The notes under the pieces are model-generated. The model saw nothing but the letters and a program-made list of their open reading frames with translations, ran no database searches and was not told the origin of the DNA. 64,000 bases of DNA from DASZWJ01 sp963813895 (GTDB lineage Bacteria; Pseudomonadota; Gammaproteobacteria; JAURND01), in the NCBI GenBank assembly GCA_963813895.1, contig CAWFAS010000004.1, positions 496,001-560,000 of the forward strand, given 5' to 3'. Below are positions 31,514 to 40,435 of this stretch, piece by piece; position 1 is the stretch's first letter; each line of letters begins with the position of its first letter. The position numbers and the translations under genes were made by a program.

Positions 31514-32158
31514 CCAGTAAGCAGTATGAGTCATTACTTTCGAGAAACATTTCATTAAAAATTTCATCGCTTCTGGCAACTCTATTGCGCCGGCTGTCAT
31601 TGCCACGGTGGCATGATGGGCTTCATCCTCTTGCATCTGCTTTACTAAGCAACGACTTTTTTCATCATTCAAGGGTAATTGTTGCAAATGTCCCTGCAGG
31701 TGCTCTACTACCTGACGTTCAGTTTCAGCGACAAAACCTAAGTTCACAGAATCCCCAGCCAAGCCAGCTATCAGCCCAATAGTGAAGGAACCTAAATACC
31801 AAAAAGGATTCAAAAAACTCGGATGCGAGCCGAGTTCCCGCAAGCGCTGTTGACACCACACCAAGTGATCATTTTCCTCAGTTGCCGATTGTTGCAATGA
31901 CTGCCTTACCTCCGTTGCACGCGCCATCAATGCCTGGGCATGATAAAGCGCTTGTGCGCTGACCTCGCCCGCATGATTGACGCGAATTAAACCCGCGCTG
32001 TGCCGACGTTCTGAGGATGATAATATGGGTTCGGGCAGGCTTGTTGTTGGATTTGCTCTTATAGATTCTTGCACATTAAATAAAGTGCGTAATCCCTTGT
32101 CGAATTGCATTAGACAACGGTCGATTAGAGAGTAATTTCTTGGTGTTGAGTAGGTCAT
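31508..32158 (-). CDS. coq7: Coq7-type 2-polyprenyl-3-methyl-6-methoxy-1,4-benzoquinone 5-hydroxylase
   Basis: 216 residues. This diiron monooxygenase performs a late hydroxylation in ubiquinone synthesis, replacing UbiF in many gammaproteobacteria (UbiM/Coq7 alternatives). Ferritin-like ligands are visible: LIRVNHAGEVSAQALYHAQ (Glu and context, about 57-75), EENDHLVWC (about 93-101, E..H), FVAETERQVVEHL (about 140-152) and QEDEAHHATVA (about 171-181, E..H). Membrane-associated rather than membrane-spanning. A complete gene with a family-typical length; the start at 32158 has a weak upstream AGGAAA. A large family C palindrome precedes it. Confidence 0.94.
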   Translation of the reverse strand: MTYSTPRNYSLIDRCLMQFDKGLRTLFNVQESIRANPTTSLPEPILSSSERRHSAGLIRVNHAGEVSAQALYHAQALMARATEVRQSLQQSATEENDHLVWCQQRLRELGSHPSFLNPFWYLGSFTIGLIAGLAGDSVNLGFVAETERQVVEHLQGHLQQLPLNDEKSRCLVKQMQEDEAHHATVAMTAGAIELPEAMKFLMKCFSKVMTHTAYWL

Positions 32159-32189
32159 GGGTATTTCCTAAATTGTGTGCATTGAACTA

Positions 32190-32408
32190 GAGTCTGTCGT
32201 CACAGCCCTCCCCCGCTATGTCGTCCCGCGGCTTGTCCGCGGGATCTAGAAGAAAGCTGTCATCCTGAGCGCAGCGAAGGATCTCCATGAGGTGCCACTA
32301 GATGGAGATCCTTCGCTACGCTCAGGATGACAGCTTTCTTATGCTCTTTCTGGATCCCGCGGACAAGCCGCGGGACGACGTTAGGGGGGAGCTGTGACGA
32401 CAGGCCCT
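32190..32408. repeat. Family C palindromic repeat, copy 5 (full-length palindrome)
   Basis: The complete 219-base palindrome has outer arms AGTCTGTCGTCACAGC / GCTGTGACGACAGGCCCT, inner hairpins CCCGCGG-CTTG-TCCGCGGG, and core arms CTGTCATCCTGAGCGCAGCG / CGCTACGCTCAGGATGACAG around a short centre. The right arm encodes the last nine residues of CoaE. Confidence 0.9.
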
Positions 32409-32989
32409 AAATAATACTGATGCATCTTTTGCACCGCTGCTTTCAACATCTCCCTATCCCCATTATTCTCAATCACATCATCAGCCATCTGCAATCGCTG
32501 GGTACGCGTAGCCTGCGAATGAAGTATATGCTGCACTTCCTCAACACTTAGATTATCACGTTGCTGCGTGCGTTGTAGTTGCATCTCTTCTGCAGCATCA
32601 ACTACTAAAATTCTATCGACCAGGGCATAGGGTAAGGTAGATTCAATAAGTAAAGGTATTACTAAAAGACAATAGGGCGCTTTAATTGCTCGCGCCTGAA
32701 GTTTCATTTGCGCAATAATCAATGGATGAAGCAATGCTTCTAACCAACGCCGCTGTTCTGGTTGTTCAAATATAATTTTGCGTAAATAATTGCGATTCAG
32801 ACTGCCTGATGTCTCTAATACCTGACCACCAAAATGTTTTACAATTTTCTGCAATACAGCTGGATCATTGGCGATAACTTCTCGCGCAATAATATCAGCG
32901 TCTATTATTGGGACTCCAAGGTTAGCAAACAATTGTGCTACTGTAGTTTTACCACTGCCTATGCCGCCTGTTAAGCCAATTTTTAACAT
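32381..32989 (-). CDS. coaE: Dephospho-CoA kinase
   Basis: 202 residues. It performs the last step of coenzyme A synthesis, phosphorylating dephospho-CoA. The P-loop GLTGGIGSGKTTVAQLFANL (about 5-24), then IIDADIIAREV (about 29-39), and LLHPLI and IPLLIES segments are typical. The C-terminal end (LGPVVTAPP) is written by the arm of the family C palindrome, so the natural tail was replaced or extended; the fold itself is complete before that. In many gammaproteobacteria coaE directly follows pilD. Here an arginine dihydrolase-like gene and a family A repeat have come between. Confidence 0.96.
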   Translation of the reverse strand: MLKIGLTGGIGSGKTTVAQLFANLGVPIIDADIIAREVIANDPAVLQKIVKHFGGQVLETSGSLNRNYLRKIIFEQPEQRRWLEALLHPLIIAQMKLQARAIKAPYCLLVIPLLIESTLPYALVDRILVVDAAEEMQLQRTQQRDNLSVEEVQHILHSQATRTQRLQMADDVIENNGDREMLKAAVQKMHQYYLGPVVTAPP

Positions 32990-33055
32990 ATCCTGCCTTT
33001 TAAAAATTCGGAATGAGACAGAGTCTTATCTAAATGAGTAATTCAAAATGTTTTG

Positions 33056-33249
33056 GTAACTATTCAGCATGTTAACCAAAGAGCCAATAGAGACCGCCCC
33101 CATCCTAACCTTCCCCCACAAGCGGGGGAAGGGACTATAACGTGCGGACTTTTAGTTTTCTGCCCAACAGTTCCTTCCTCCGCTTGCGGGGGAAGGTTAG
33201 GATGGGGGCGGTCTCTATTGGCATGCCAGTTACGATGCTAAATAGTTAC
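33056..33249. repeat. Palindromic repeat, family A, copy 5
   Basis: The outer arms GTAACTATTCAGCAT (33056-33070) and ATGCTAAATAGTTAC (33235-33249) enclose GCCAATAGAGACCGCCCCCA / TGGGGGCGGTCTCTATTGGC and the usual CCCCCACAAGCGGGGG-type hairpins. The stop codon of the neighbouring gene (33246-33248) is inside its end. Confidence 0.85.
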
Positions 33250-34370
33250 AATGTTTTTAGTTTAGAGGAATGTATCCCAGGTAGGCGCGCGCCCAAATTC
33301 AGCAATTCCTGCAACAATATCTCCAAACGCTTAGCCGTCGGGGCAAATACATGAATACGCGCTAGAGACTCCTGATCACGACGTAGTCCGGCTTGCAAGC
33401 GGGGGATCTCAAAATGGCCACCTGCATCCGTGATTGCATCCAGCACACCCGTCATTAAACCATTATCAAGAATATGCCCCTGCAATTCGATAGTGCAATC
33501 AGCAATAGCAGATGAAAAATGCGCGCCGGGCGTGGTATGTGCAGGGACTTCTTGTGTGAGGCACAAGCTAAGACATTTAGCAGCACCGCCAGCCAACATA
33601 AATTCACTCAAGGGAGTAGCAATTACTTCATAGCCCCAGGATTTTAGATGCCTGCAGAAAGATTCCGTAGGTTGATTGCAGATATAAGTCTCCCCGGATA
33701 CCACACCATTGCAACTGAAATTCAGAGCATCCTCATCACTGACAGCAAGTCGCTTTTGCGGGGGTACTCGCGCATGTAACAACTCCAATGAAGCTTCATC
33801 GAATGCCCGCGGGTAATAAACCACACAACCATCATCCAAAGGCGCAAAGCAGGTATCCAAGTGATAAAAACGTTGATCTACCAACCGCAAGGAAATTACT
33901 TCGACATCAAAGATCTCACACAGACGCGTATGAACAACCAATGCACTACGCACACCATAACCTGCCCATAGCAGTTGTTCACCAGGCTGAAACAACGCAT
34001 CCCCTTCGCCTTCGAAAGTACCCTCTTCCCCTAAATCAACTATGTTGTAACCCTGCTCACGGAACCATTGTATAAAATAATTTTCTTCAGGCTGGCGTTG
34101 TGGAAAACGAAAAGTGGAAGGGACAAATGTATTTCCTAAAACTAGACCCGCATTCGCTGTGAAGGTCATATCAGGTAACCCACGGATAGCGGGGATCAGA
34201 TGGACATTCGCCCTCGTCGACAATATGTCATACAGGGCTTGCCATTGCCGCTGCGCCACCTGATTATTGGCACGCCCGATTTGGCCTTCCATCCAAGGGT
34301 TAATTACATATTCCACACCAAAATATTGTGGGGGACACATTGCCCATTGCTTTGAGGTCTGATTTGTCAT
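33246..34370 (-). CDS. Arginine dihydrolase-like amidinohydrolase with C-terminal LOR/SDH domain
   Basis: 374 residues from ATG 34370 (GGGAG about 12 bases upstream; an ATG nine codons earlier is possible). The N-terminal 285 residues are a guanidine-modifying enzyme: PDMTFTANAGLVLG (about 62-75), EGTFEGEGDALF, RFYHLDTCFAPLDDG (catalytic His) and LAGGAAKCLSL (Cys nucleophile). The last 90 residues (IELQGHILDNGLMTGVLDAI..) match the LOR/SDH conserved domain found after this catalytic domain in cyanobacterial ArgZ/AgrE. ArgZ turns arginine into ornithine, CO2 and ammonia. A dimethylarginine hydrolase is the alternative. The ornithine-cyclodeaminase part of AgrE is absent. Confidence 0.82.
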   Translation of the reverse strand: MTNQTSKQWAMCPPQYFGVEYVINPWMEGQIGRANNQVAQRQWQALYDILSTRANVHLIPAIRGLPDMTFTANAGLVLGNTFVPSTFRFPQRQPEENYFIQWFREQGYNIVDLGEEGTFEGEGDALFQPGEQLLWAGYGVRSALVVHTRLCEIFDVEVISLRLVDQRFYHLDTCFAPLDDGCVVYYPRAFDEASLELLHARVPPQKRLAVSDEDALNFSCNGVVSGETYICNQPTESFCRHLKSWGYEVIATPLSEFMLAGGAAKCLSLCLTQEVPAHTTPGAHFSSAIADCTIELQGHILDNGLMTGVLDAITDAGGHFEIPRLQAGLRRDQESLARIHVFAPTAKRLEILLQELLNLGARLPGIHSSKLKTL

Positions 34371-34394
34371 AGTTATAATCACTCCCAGTGCTGC

Positions 34395-34503
34395 CATCCT
34401 GAACGTAGTTGCATCCTGAACGAAGCGGTCATCCTGAGCGCAGTGAAGGATCTCCTTGAGGTGCCACCAGATGGAGATCCTTCACTTCGTTCAGGATGAC
34501 AGA
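34395..34503. repeat. Family C palindromic repeat, copy 6
   Basis: GTCATCCTGAGCGCAGTGAA-GGATCTCC pairs with GGAGATCC-TTCACTTCGTTCAGGATGAC around GAGGTGCCACCAG. Two extra GCATCCTGAACG fragments precede it. The remaining bases to 34623 carry no gene that I can support. Confidence 0.8.
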
Positions 34504-34623
34504 TGCGTATCACTGCGTTTTTACTTAATCAGATCCAATAAATCTTGACGCATACCGGACTATCCTAACACCTAAATATCAACCACTTCAGGTATAAAAA
34601 AGGTTTATGATAGCCCTTATAAT

Positions 34624-35496
34624 CTACCAAAACAACTGAGTGAAATTAGGGATAAAAACTAATAATTCAGTTTTTCCAAATAAAAGCACCACCAATCCTC
34701 CAGCCACCAAATAGGGACCAAATGGCAATGGAGTATCGTACTTATGTTTGCCACAAAGGGCTGCGACCCCTCCAACCACCAGCCCAGAGATTGATGCCAC
34801 AAACACTATTACTGCTAGCGGATTAATTCCCCACCAGGCCCCAAATACCGCCAACAATTTATAGTCTCCACGCCCCATGCCCTCTTTACCACGCAATAAC
34901 TTATAAACAAAGCCAATTAGCCACAAACTGATGTAACCTGTCATAGCCCCCAGCACTGCTTGGCTGGCGGATACAAATAATCCAAGAGTATTACTTAATA
35001 AACCCAGCCAGATTAAAGTTAGTGTAATACAATCTGGCAATAAATAATGTGTGCAATCTATTAATGCCAATAATAATAAACTGCACACCAACAGCAGTAT
35101 TATGACCGTCATAAAAGTTAGACTAAATTGCTTAACTACACCCAAAAAGGTTATAGCGGTAGCTAACTCAAGATAACTATACCTTCTACCAGGGTTTCGT
35201 CCACATTGATCACAACGGCCACCATTGAACAGCTCACGCAGGAGCGGCAAATTCATCCAAGCAGGTAAAATTACGCTGCAATGTACACAATGTAAGCGGA
35301 GAGTTTTTATGCTAAAAAAATTACTAGATGGGGCCGCAGTATTTTGTAATAAAATATAGCACTCCTGGCGCCAGACTTTTTGCAAAATTCTCGGTATATG
35401 ATAGGCGAGAATATTAATAGCGCTGCCCGCAAAAAGTCCTGCTAAGGCAATGCCAATCCATAACAACCAGTGAGAAAATGAATATAAATTCAACAT
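34624..35496 (-). CDS. pilD: Type IV prepilin peptidase / N-methyltransferase PilD
   Basis: 290 residues, an inner-membrane aspartic protease (A24) that cleaves and methylates prepilins and type II pseudopilins. The N-terminal GSAINILAYHIPRIL is the usual GSFLNVVIYRLP region. The zinc-binding pairs CVHC (about 71-74) and CDQC (about 96-99) are present. Active-site Asp residues are in DCTHYLLPD (about 146-154) and GMGRGDYKLLAVFG (GxGD, about 205-218). About seven hydrophobic helices follow the Cys domain. It is last in a pilB-pilC-pilD unit; its start lies 4 bases after the pilC stop. Confidence 0.96.
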   Translation of the reverse strand: MLNLYSFSHWLLWIGIALAGLFAGSAINILAYHIPRILQKVWRQECYILLQNTAAPSSNFFSIKTLRLHCVHCSVILPAWMNLPLLRELFNGGRCDQCGRNPGRRYSYLELATAITFLGVVKQFSLTFMTVIILLLVCSLLLLALIDCTHYLLPDCITLTLIWLGLLSNTLGLFVSASQAVLGAMTGYISLWLIGFVYKLLRGKEGMGRGDYKLLAVFGAWWGINPLAVIVFVASISGLVVGGVAALCGKHKYDTPLPFGPYLVAGGLVVLLFGKTELLVFIPNFTQLFW

Positions 35497-35499
35497 AGA

Positions 35500-36696
35500 T
35501 CAAATCACCGAGCCCAGACGGAAAATCGGCAAATACATGGCAATGACCAGACTGCCAATCAATATACACAAAAACACCATAATGGCCGGTTCTAATAATT
35601 GACTTAAATTATGCACCAGATAATCAACTTGTTTCTCAAAATAATCGCTGAGTTTTTGTAACATCCCCTCCAGATGGCCAGATTCTTCGCCAATGGTAAT
35701 CATTTGAATGGCACGGGGCGGAAATAGCCCAATTTTACTCATCGCTATATGAATCGTATGTCCGGATTTAATATAGTGTGACAACTGAGTGAAAGCCTGT
35801 TTATAAATATAATTTCCACTCACACTGGCCGCCAGATCTACCGCTTCCAATAAAGGCACACCTGCCTGCAATGCCGTAGCTAAGGTCGAAAAACAGCGAG
35901 CAAAAATTGCATTTCTTAAGCTGACACCCACCAGAGGAATGCGTAAATATAAATGATCAAATAGGTTTTTTAATCGAGTTGATTTTTTAATAAATACTTT
36001 TAGCAGTAAATACACGCATAAAATTATTAATGCTCCAATCCACCCCTGTTTTCGAAATTGATCGGCGACATGCATGACGAGACGAGTAAATAGCGGTAAC
36101 TGCGCACCTAATCCCTGAAATAATTTTTCAAATTCCGGAATAACAAACACCATAAGACCCGCTGTAACCATCAGCGCTATTAGCAATACGATCATGGGAT
36201 AAAAAAGCGCCTTTTTTATCTTTCGCCTTAACGAGATAATTTTTTCTCTATAATTTGTGATGTTGCTTAATATATTATCCAATCTTCCTGAATGTTCTCC
36301 AACCTGCACCAGATTACAAAATATTTCATCAAAATATTCTGTCTGCAATTGTAAAGCGTGGCTTAATAGCTGCCCACTTTCAACCTGTTTTTGTAATGAT
36401 TTGCTCATTAGACGAATCCCTGCCTTAGCTGCACTATCACTAATGACTCGCAATGCAGCTGCTAGTGAAATCCCACTACTAATCAAGGTGGCTATTTCTC
36501 GGGTAAAATCGGTGATATCCTCGAAATTAATAGGATTTGTTCCGTAAAAATTTAACTTGATTTTTTGCGTTATACGCAAGGGCGTAATGTGTTGCTGGAT
36601 AAGTGCTTGCCGAACTTTAGCTATATTCTCTGCCGTATGTTCACCCTCTGCACGCAAGCCTTTATGATCAACACCCTGCCAACGAAATGTTTTCAT
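35500..36696 (-). CDS. pilC: Type IV pilus inner-membrane platform protein PilC
   Basis: 398 residues with two T2SF domains, the first at about 65-190 (FTREIATLISSGISLAAALR..EYFDEIFCNLVQVGEHSG) and the second at about 268-390 (FARCFSTLATALQAGVPLLE..FPPRAIQMITIGEESGHLE). Three membrane helices are visible at about 165-190, 218-235 and 372-392. PilC couples the PilB ATPase to pilin polymerisation. Its ATG overlaps the pilB stop by 4 bases (ATGA), implying translational coupling. Confidence 0.97.
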   Translation of the reverse strand: MKTFRWQGVDHKGLRAEGEHTAENIAKVRQALIQQHITPLRITQKIKLNFYGTNPINFEDITDFTREIATLISSGISLAAALRVISDSAAKAGIRLMSKSLQKQVESGQLLSHALQLQTEYFDEIFCNLVQVGEHSGRLDNILSNITNYREKIISLRRKIKKALFYPMIVLLIALMVTAGLMVFVIPEFEKLFQGLGAQLPLFTRLVMHVADQFRKQGWIGALIILCVYLLLKVFIKKSTRLKNLFDHLYLRIPLVGVSLRNAIFARCFSTLATALQAGVPLLEAVDLAASVSGNYIYKQAFTQLSHYIKSGHTIHIAMSKIGLFPPRAIQMITIGEESGHLEGMLQKLSDYFEKQVDYLVHNLSQLLEPAIMVFLCILIGSLVIAMYLPIFRLGSVI

Positions 36697-38486
36697 AGTA
36701 TAATTCGCTGCACCTCAGCAAGGCTAGTCACCCCTCGCAGCAACTGCAGTAAAGCGGCTTCGCGCAAATTGAGCATTTCCATTTGTCTAGCTACAGCTGC
36801 TATATCAGTGGATGTGCCATTGCGCAGAATGATATTTGCTATCTCAGGGGTAATCGGCAACATTTCAAAAACGCCGGTTCGTCCACAGTAGCCTTTGGTG
36901 CAATAATCACAACCGACAGCCTCATATAGTTTTAATTGCTTCGTTAATGGCTCAAGTGCAAGGGAGCTAGCTGATTTACCCTGTATTATTTGGGCCTGAT
37001 TTTCAGTGTCAATTAAGGACGTAATATGGTTATTGTCCAGCAAAAATTTCAACGTCAGTTGCTGCTCAAAACCGGACTCCAACAGATCTGGGATTGATAT
37101 ATCCACTTCTCGCCGGCAATGCACGCATAGTTTCCGCACCAATCGCTGCGCTATCACCATATGCAAAGAGTGCACCATATTGAACGCTGATACTCCCATC
37201 ATTAATAATCGACTTATGGTCTCAGCGGCACTATTAGCATGTAGTGTCGATAGTACGAAATGGCCGGTCTGGGCGGCTTTCATGGCAATATCAGCCGTTT
37301 CCCGATCGCGAATTTCACCCACCATAATGATATCTGGATCCTGGCGCAAAAAAGCCCGTAATACTTTAGAAAAAGTCAGATCCGTTTTCACATTCACATT
37401 GACCTGATTGACACCCGGCAACTGCACTTCGACTGGTTCTTCCACGGTGGAGATATTTTTATCCAAGGTATTGAGCAAACTTAACGCTGTATATAAAGAG
37501 ACCGTTTTGCCACTGCCGGTTGGCCCAGTTACCAATAACATTCCCTGAGGTCTATGTATTGCCTGAACAAATAAAGCCTTTTGTGCCGGCTCCATTCCTA
37601 GCTGGTCTAGATTTAGAATGATTTTGCTGCTATCCAAAATCCGCACGACTGTTTTCTCGCCATATAACGTGGGACAAGTGCTAATACGACAATCGCGAAT
37701 TTCTGTAGGGTTGATCTCGAAACTAAAACGTCCATCCTGAGGTAAGCGTCGCTCTGAAATATCAAGCTTGGCGAGAATTTTCAGCCGTGCCGTTATGCGT
37801 GTAGCCAAATCCAATGGTAATTGGGCCACTTTATGCAACAGACCATCAATCCTCTGGCGTATCCGATAAGAAGTTTTATAGGGTTCCAAATGAATGTCGG
37901 ACGCCCCTTTCTTCACTGCATCCAGCAGCACCTCATGAACTACCTGCATCACACGCTCGTCATCATCGGCAGTGTTCGAACTAATCATCTGAAAATGACT
38001 CAGCGCATGATATTGCCGTTCACTAAGGCAAGCATCTGTCAGACGAGCCAACTTATCCCACTCAACTACCACCGGCACAATATTCAAATCCGTATGAAAT
38101 TTAATCTCGCCAATAGCCTCCAGTTGCCCAGGCTCAGCAATCGCTAAATACAGCTCCCGGCCCTCAATATATAATGGCAACACCCGATGCAAACGAATAA
38201 ACTGTTCATCCACTACCCCTTCTACCACCGACTCCACCGTCATCCGACCCAAATCAAAGCACTGTAATCCCAGATATTCCGCCAATAATTTAGCCATCGC
38301 CGCACAATCTACCTGCCGCCGTTGCGCTAAAAAAGCCACCAATGACACCTTCACCCCTTGAGCCAATAAAACCGCCTGCAACGCCTCACCCTGCCCTAGC
38401 AACCCTGCCTTTACTAGCAATAAAGCAAACGGATCACGTAACGAAGCCTCCGCTAATTCAACCTGCTTATTTCCAAATGAAATCAC
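36693..38486 (-). CDS. pilB: Type IV pilus extension ATPase PilB
   Basis: 597 residues. GSPE-N domain (about 60-150), then the hexameric ATPase: GASDIHLEPY (about 194-203), Walker A GPTGSGKT (321-328), Asp box, Walker B DIIMVGEIRDRET (about 385-397) and the His box TGHFVLSTLHAN. A zinc-binding Cys4 is split as CVHC and CDYC. The frame opens with GTG (38486) inside the run GGGAGGTGATTTC, where the GGAGG itself would be the ribosome site, so the true start could be a rare codon slightly downstream. The length favours the position given. There is no pilA in the window. Confidence 0.96.
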   Translation of the reverse strand: MISFGNKQVELAEASLRDPFALLLVKAGLLGQGEALQAVLLAQGVKVSLVAFLAQRRQVDCAAMAKLLAEYLGLQCFDLGRMTVESVVEGVVDEQFIRLHRVLPLYIEGRELYLAIAEPGQLEAIGEIKFHTDLNIVPVVVEWDKLARLTDACLSERQYHALSHFQMISSNTADDDERVMQVVHEVLLDAVKKGASDIHLEPYKTSYRIRQRIDGLLHKVAQLPLDLATRITARLKILAKLDISERRLPQDGRFSFEINPTEIRDCRISTCPTLYGEKTVVRILDSSKIILNLDQLGMEPAQKALFVQAIHRPQGMLLVTGPTGSGKTVSLYTALSLLNTLDKNISTVEEPVEVQLPGVNQVNVNVKTDLTFSKVLRAFLRQDPDIIMVGEIRDRETADIAMKAAQTGHFVLSTLHANSAAETISRLLMMGVSAFNMVHSLHMVIAQRLVRKLCVHCRREVDISIPDLLESGFEQQLTLKFLLDNNHITSLIDTENQAQIIQGKSASSLALEPLTKQLKLYEAVGCDYCTKGYCGRTGVFEMLPITPEIANIILRNGTSTDIAAVARQMEMLNLREAALLQLLRGVTSLAEVQRIIL

Positions 38487-38686
38487 CTCCCTACCCGTCC
38501 TTTTTGTTATTCGATGCGCATTTATAGGATAGGCACCCTTTCATTGCAATACCGTAAAACCTTCCTTATACTTTTACGTCCTTATGGGTGGAGGCGATTG
38601 GATGAGCCATTTCAAGGCTTCGGGACAAAATTCTACTCTTGCCGTAAGTATCCACTGATAAGGAAAATCCGCAAACCGAGGTATGT

Positions 38687-38762
<76 letters not shown>

Positions 38763-38885
38763 TATAATCAATGGGTTACGGGATTCTAGAGCAAAACAAC
38801 AAATAGCGTGTCGAACATGTGTCGAAGATTCACACAGTTCGGAGCAAGCAAATGGAGCCAATGGCTACCCCAAGGAAGAAAGTAA

Positions 38886-40319
38886 ATGCCCAAAGCAATA
38901 GAGGCAGGAAAGTATAAAACCATCATAGCGGCCATGTCCGCTTCGCTAGCGCTTATCTACCTCGACCAAACCGGGGTAGCTCTTACCCTGAACCAAATTC
39001 AACACGAACTAGCCATATCTAACAACTCGATAAACTGGATTGTAAATGCCTACCTTTTAGCCCTGGCCGTTCTTATTCTCCTCTGCGGGCGTTTAGGCGA
39101 TATCTTTGGGCACAAAAAAGTATTTATGACCGGCATGGGTCTATTCCTAATCTCATCCTTTCTATGCGGCATTGCTGAAAGCGGCACATTCCTGATTTTT
39201 AGTCGCACCCTGCAAGGAATAGGCGGAGCCTTAGTCATTCCCAACAACATGGTATTAATCGCCAAAAACGTAAAGCCAGAAGCAAGAGGCAAGGCTATAG
39301 GGACTTGCATGTCGCTTGCCTCCATATTCTTAGCCTTCGGCCCTACTATTGGAGGCTTAATTACAAATTATCTGCACTGGCGGTATTTCTACTTTATTAA
39401 TATCCCCGTTTCTTTACTAAGCATTTATCTGGCTTCCATCGCCATAAAAGAAGAACAGAAGGGAGCTGGGTTAGACAATCAAATAGATTGGCTGGGGTTT
39501 GCCTTGTTTGCCATTGGCATAGGAACTTTAGTTATCGCTCTAATGCAAGCAGCCAGTATGACAATGGGGCTAACAGTCTTTATTACCCTCGCAACTACCG
39601 GATTAATTTTCTTGCTGGCATTTATCTATGTTGAACTAAGATCCCCTCATCCGATGGTTCAACTGCGGTTATTCAATAACAAATCTTTTTCTGGCGGCAA
39701 TTTGATTCTGTTCTGTTTACAAATTTGTCATGTATCATCCGCAGTCTTCTGGGTTATTTTTCTACAGAAGGCAATGGGCTACTCAGCAGCTAAAGCAGGG
39801 CTTTATATCCTACCGGTGACCATACCAGTCATAGTCATGGCTAAATTAAGCGGCAAAATGCTCGATAGGCATGGGCCGTTGATTCCCGCGGCATTAGGTC
39901 TATTCATATCCGCAGCCGGTGTTTTCTGGGTAGCCGCAGCTGCATCAACCCATAATTACCTTTTATTATTTCCCGGGTTCCTTTTATACGGAATCGGCGC
40001 GCCCCTGGTAATTCCAGCGACAGTCACCTTTATAATTTCATCAGTTTCCGCTGACATGCATGGCATGGCTTCTGGACTTGCCAATACCATGAGGCAAATT
40101 GGCGGCACCATAGGCTTATCCATAATCGGCACAATAATCGCCTATCTATCCAGCACAAAGATTGGGCTAACCTATACCACCGCTTTTCAAGCGGGGATGT
40201 ATATCGCCAGCGGTTTTATCACTATTGCCTTTCTAACAGCGTTAATGGTGTTCAGAAAACCATCGGCCAGTAGTGTTCACTCTAATGCTTTACCCCTCAA
40301 GTCGGAGAATATTGAATAA
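38886..40319 (+). CDS. MFS transporter, DHA2 (EmrB/QacA) family
   Basis: 477 residues with about 14 predicted membrane helices, as in the 14-TMS drug:H+ antiporter family. The N-terminus ALIYLDQTGVALTLNQIQHE and the SINWIVNAYLLALAVLILLC..GRLGDIFGHKK sequence (motif A, about 75) are diagnostic; GTCMSLASIFLAFGPTIGG carries motif C of exporters. It probably expels a hydrophobic or drug-like compound through the inner membrane. No strong ribosome site is seen: GGAAG lies about 9 bases before the ATG. It heads a four-gene same-strand cluster with a diiron-oxidase-like protein, a second MFS protein and a LuxR regulator. Confidence 0.93.
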   Translation: MPKAIEAGKYKTIIAAMSASLALIYLDQTGVALTLNQIQHELAISNNSINWIVNAYLLALAVLILLCGRLGDIFGHKKVFMTGMGLFLISSFLCGIAESGTFLIFSRTLQGIGGALVIPNNMVLIAKNVKPEARGKAIGTCMSLASIFLAFGPTIGGLITNYLHWRYFYFINIPVSLLSIYLASIAIKEEQKGAGLDNQIDWLGFALFAIGIGTLVIALMQAASMTMGLTVFITLATTGLIFLLAFIYVELRSPHPMVQLRLFNNKSFSGGNLILFCLQICHVSSAVFWVIFLQKAMGYSAAKAGLYILPVTIPVIVMAKLSGKMLDRHGPLIPAALGLFISAAGVFWVAAAASTHNYLLLFPGFLLYGIGAPLVIPATVTFIISSVSADMHGMASGLANTMRQIGGTIGLSIIGTIIAYLSSTKIGLTYTTAFQAGMYIASGFITIAFLTALMVFRKPSASSVHSNALPLKSENIE

Positions 40320-40346
40320 TTTATGACAATACGTAGAATCTACTTA

Positions 40347-40374
40347 TTTACAGTTTAAACCTACGCAGTACAAT
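40347..40374 (+). promoter_or_regulatory. Candidate promoter before the oxidase-like gene
   Basis: TTTACA (40347-40352) and TACAAT (40369-40374) are separated by 16 bases. It lies in the 116-base gap between the first MFS gene and the next, suggesting a separate transcript for the last three genes. ACGTAG (40331) and CTACGC (40361) flank the -35 as a weak inverted repeat. Confidence 0.4.
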
Positions 40375-40435
40375 TTATTACAATAACAACAACAATCAAA
40401 ACCCAAAAGATTAACCAAATTTGAGGGAATTTTTT

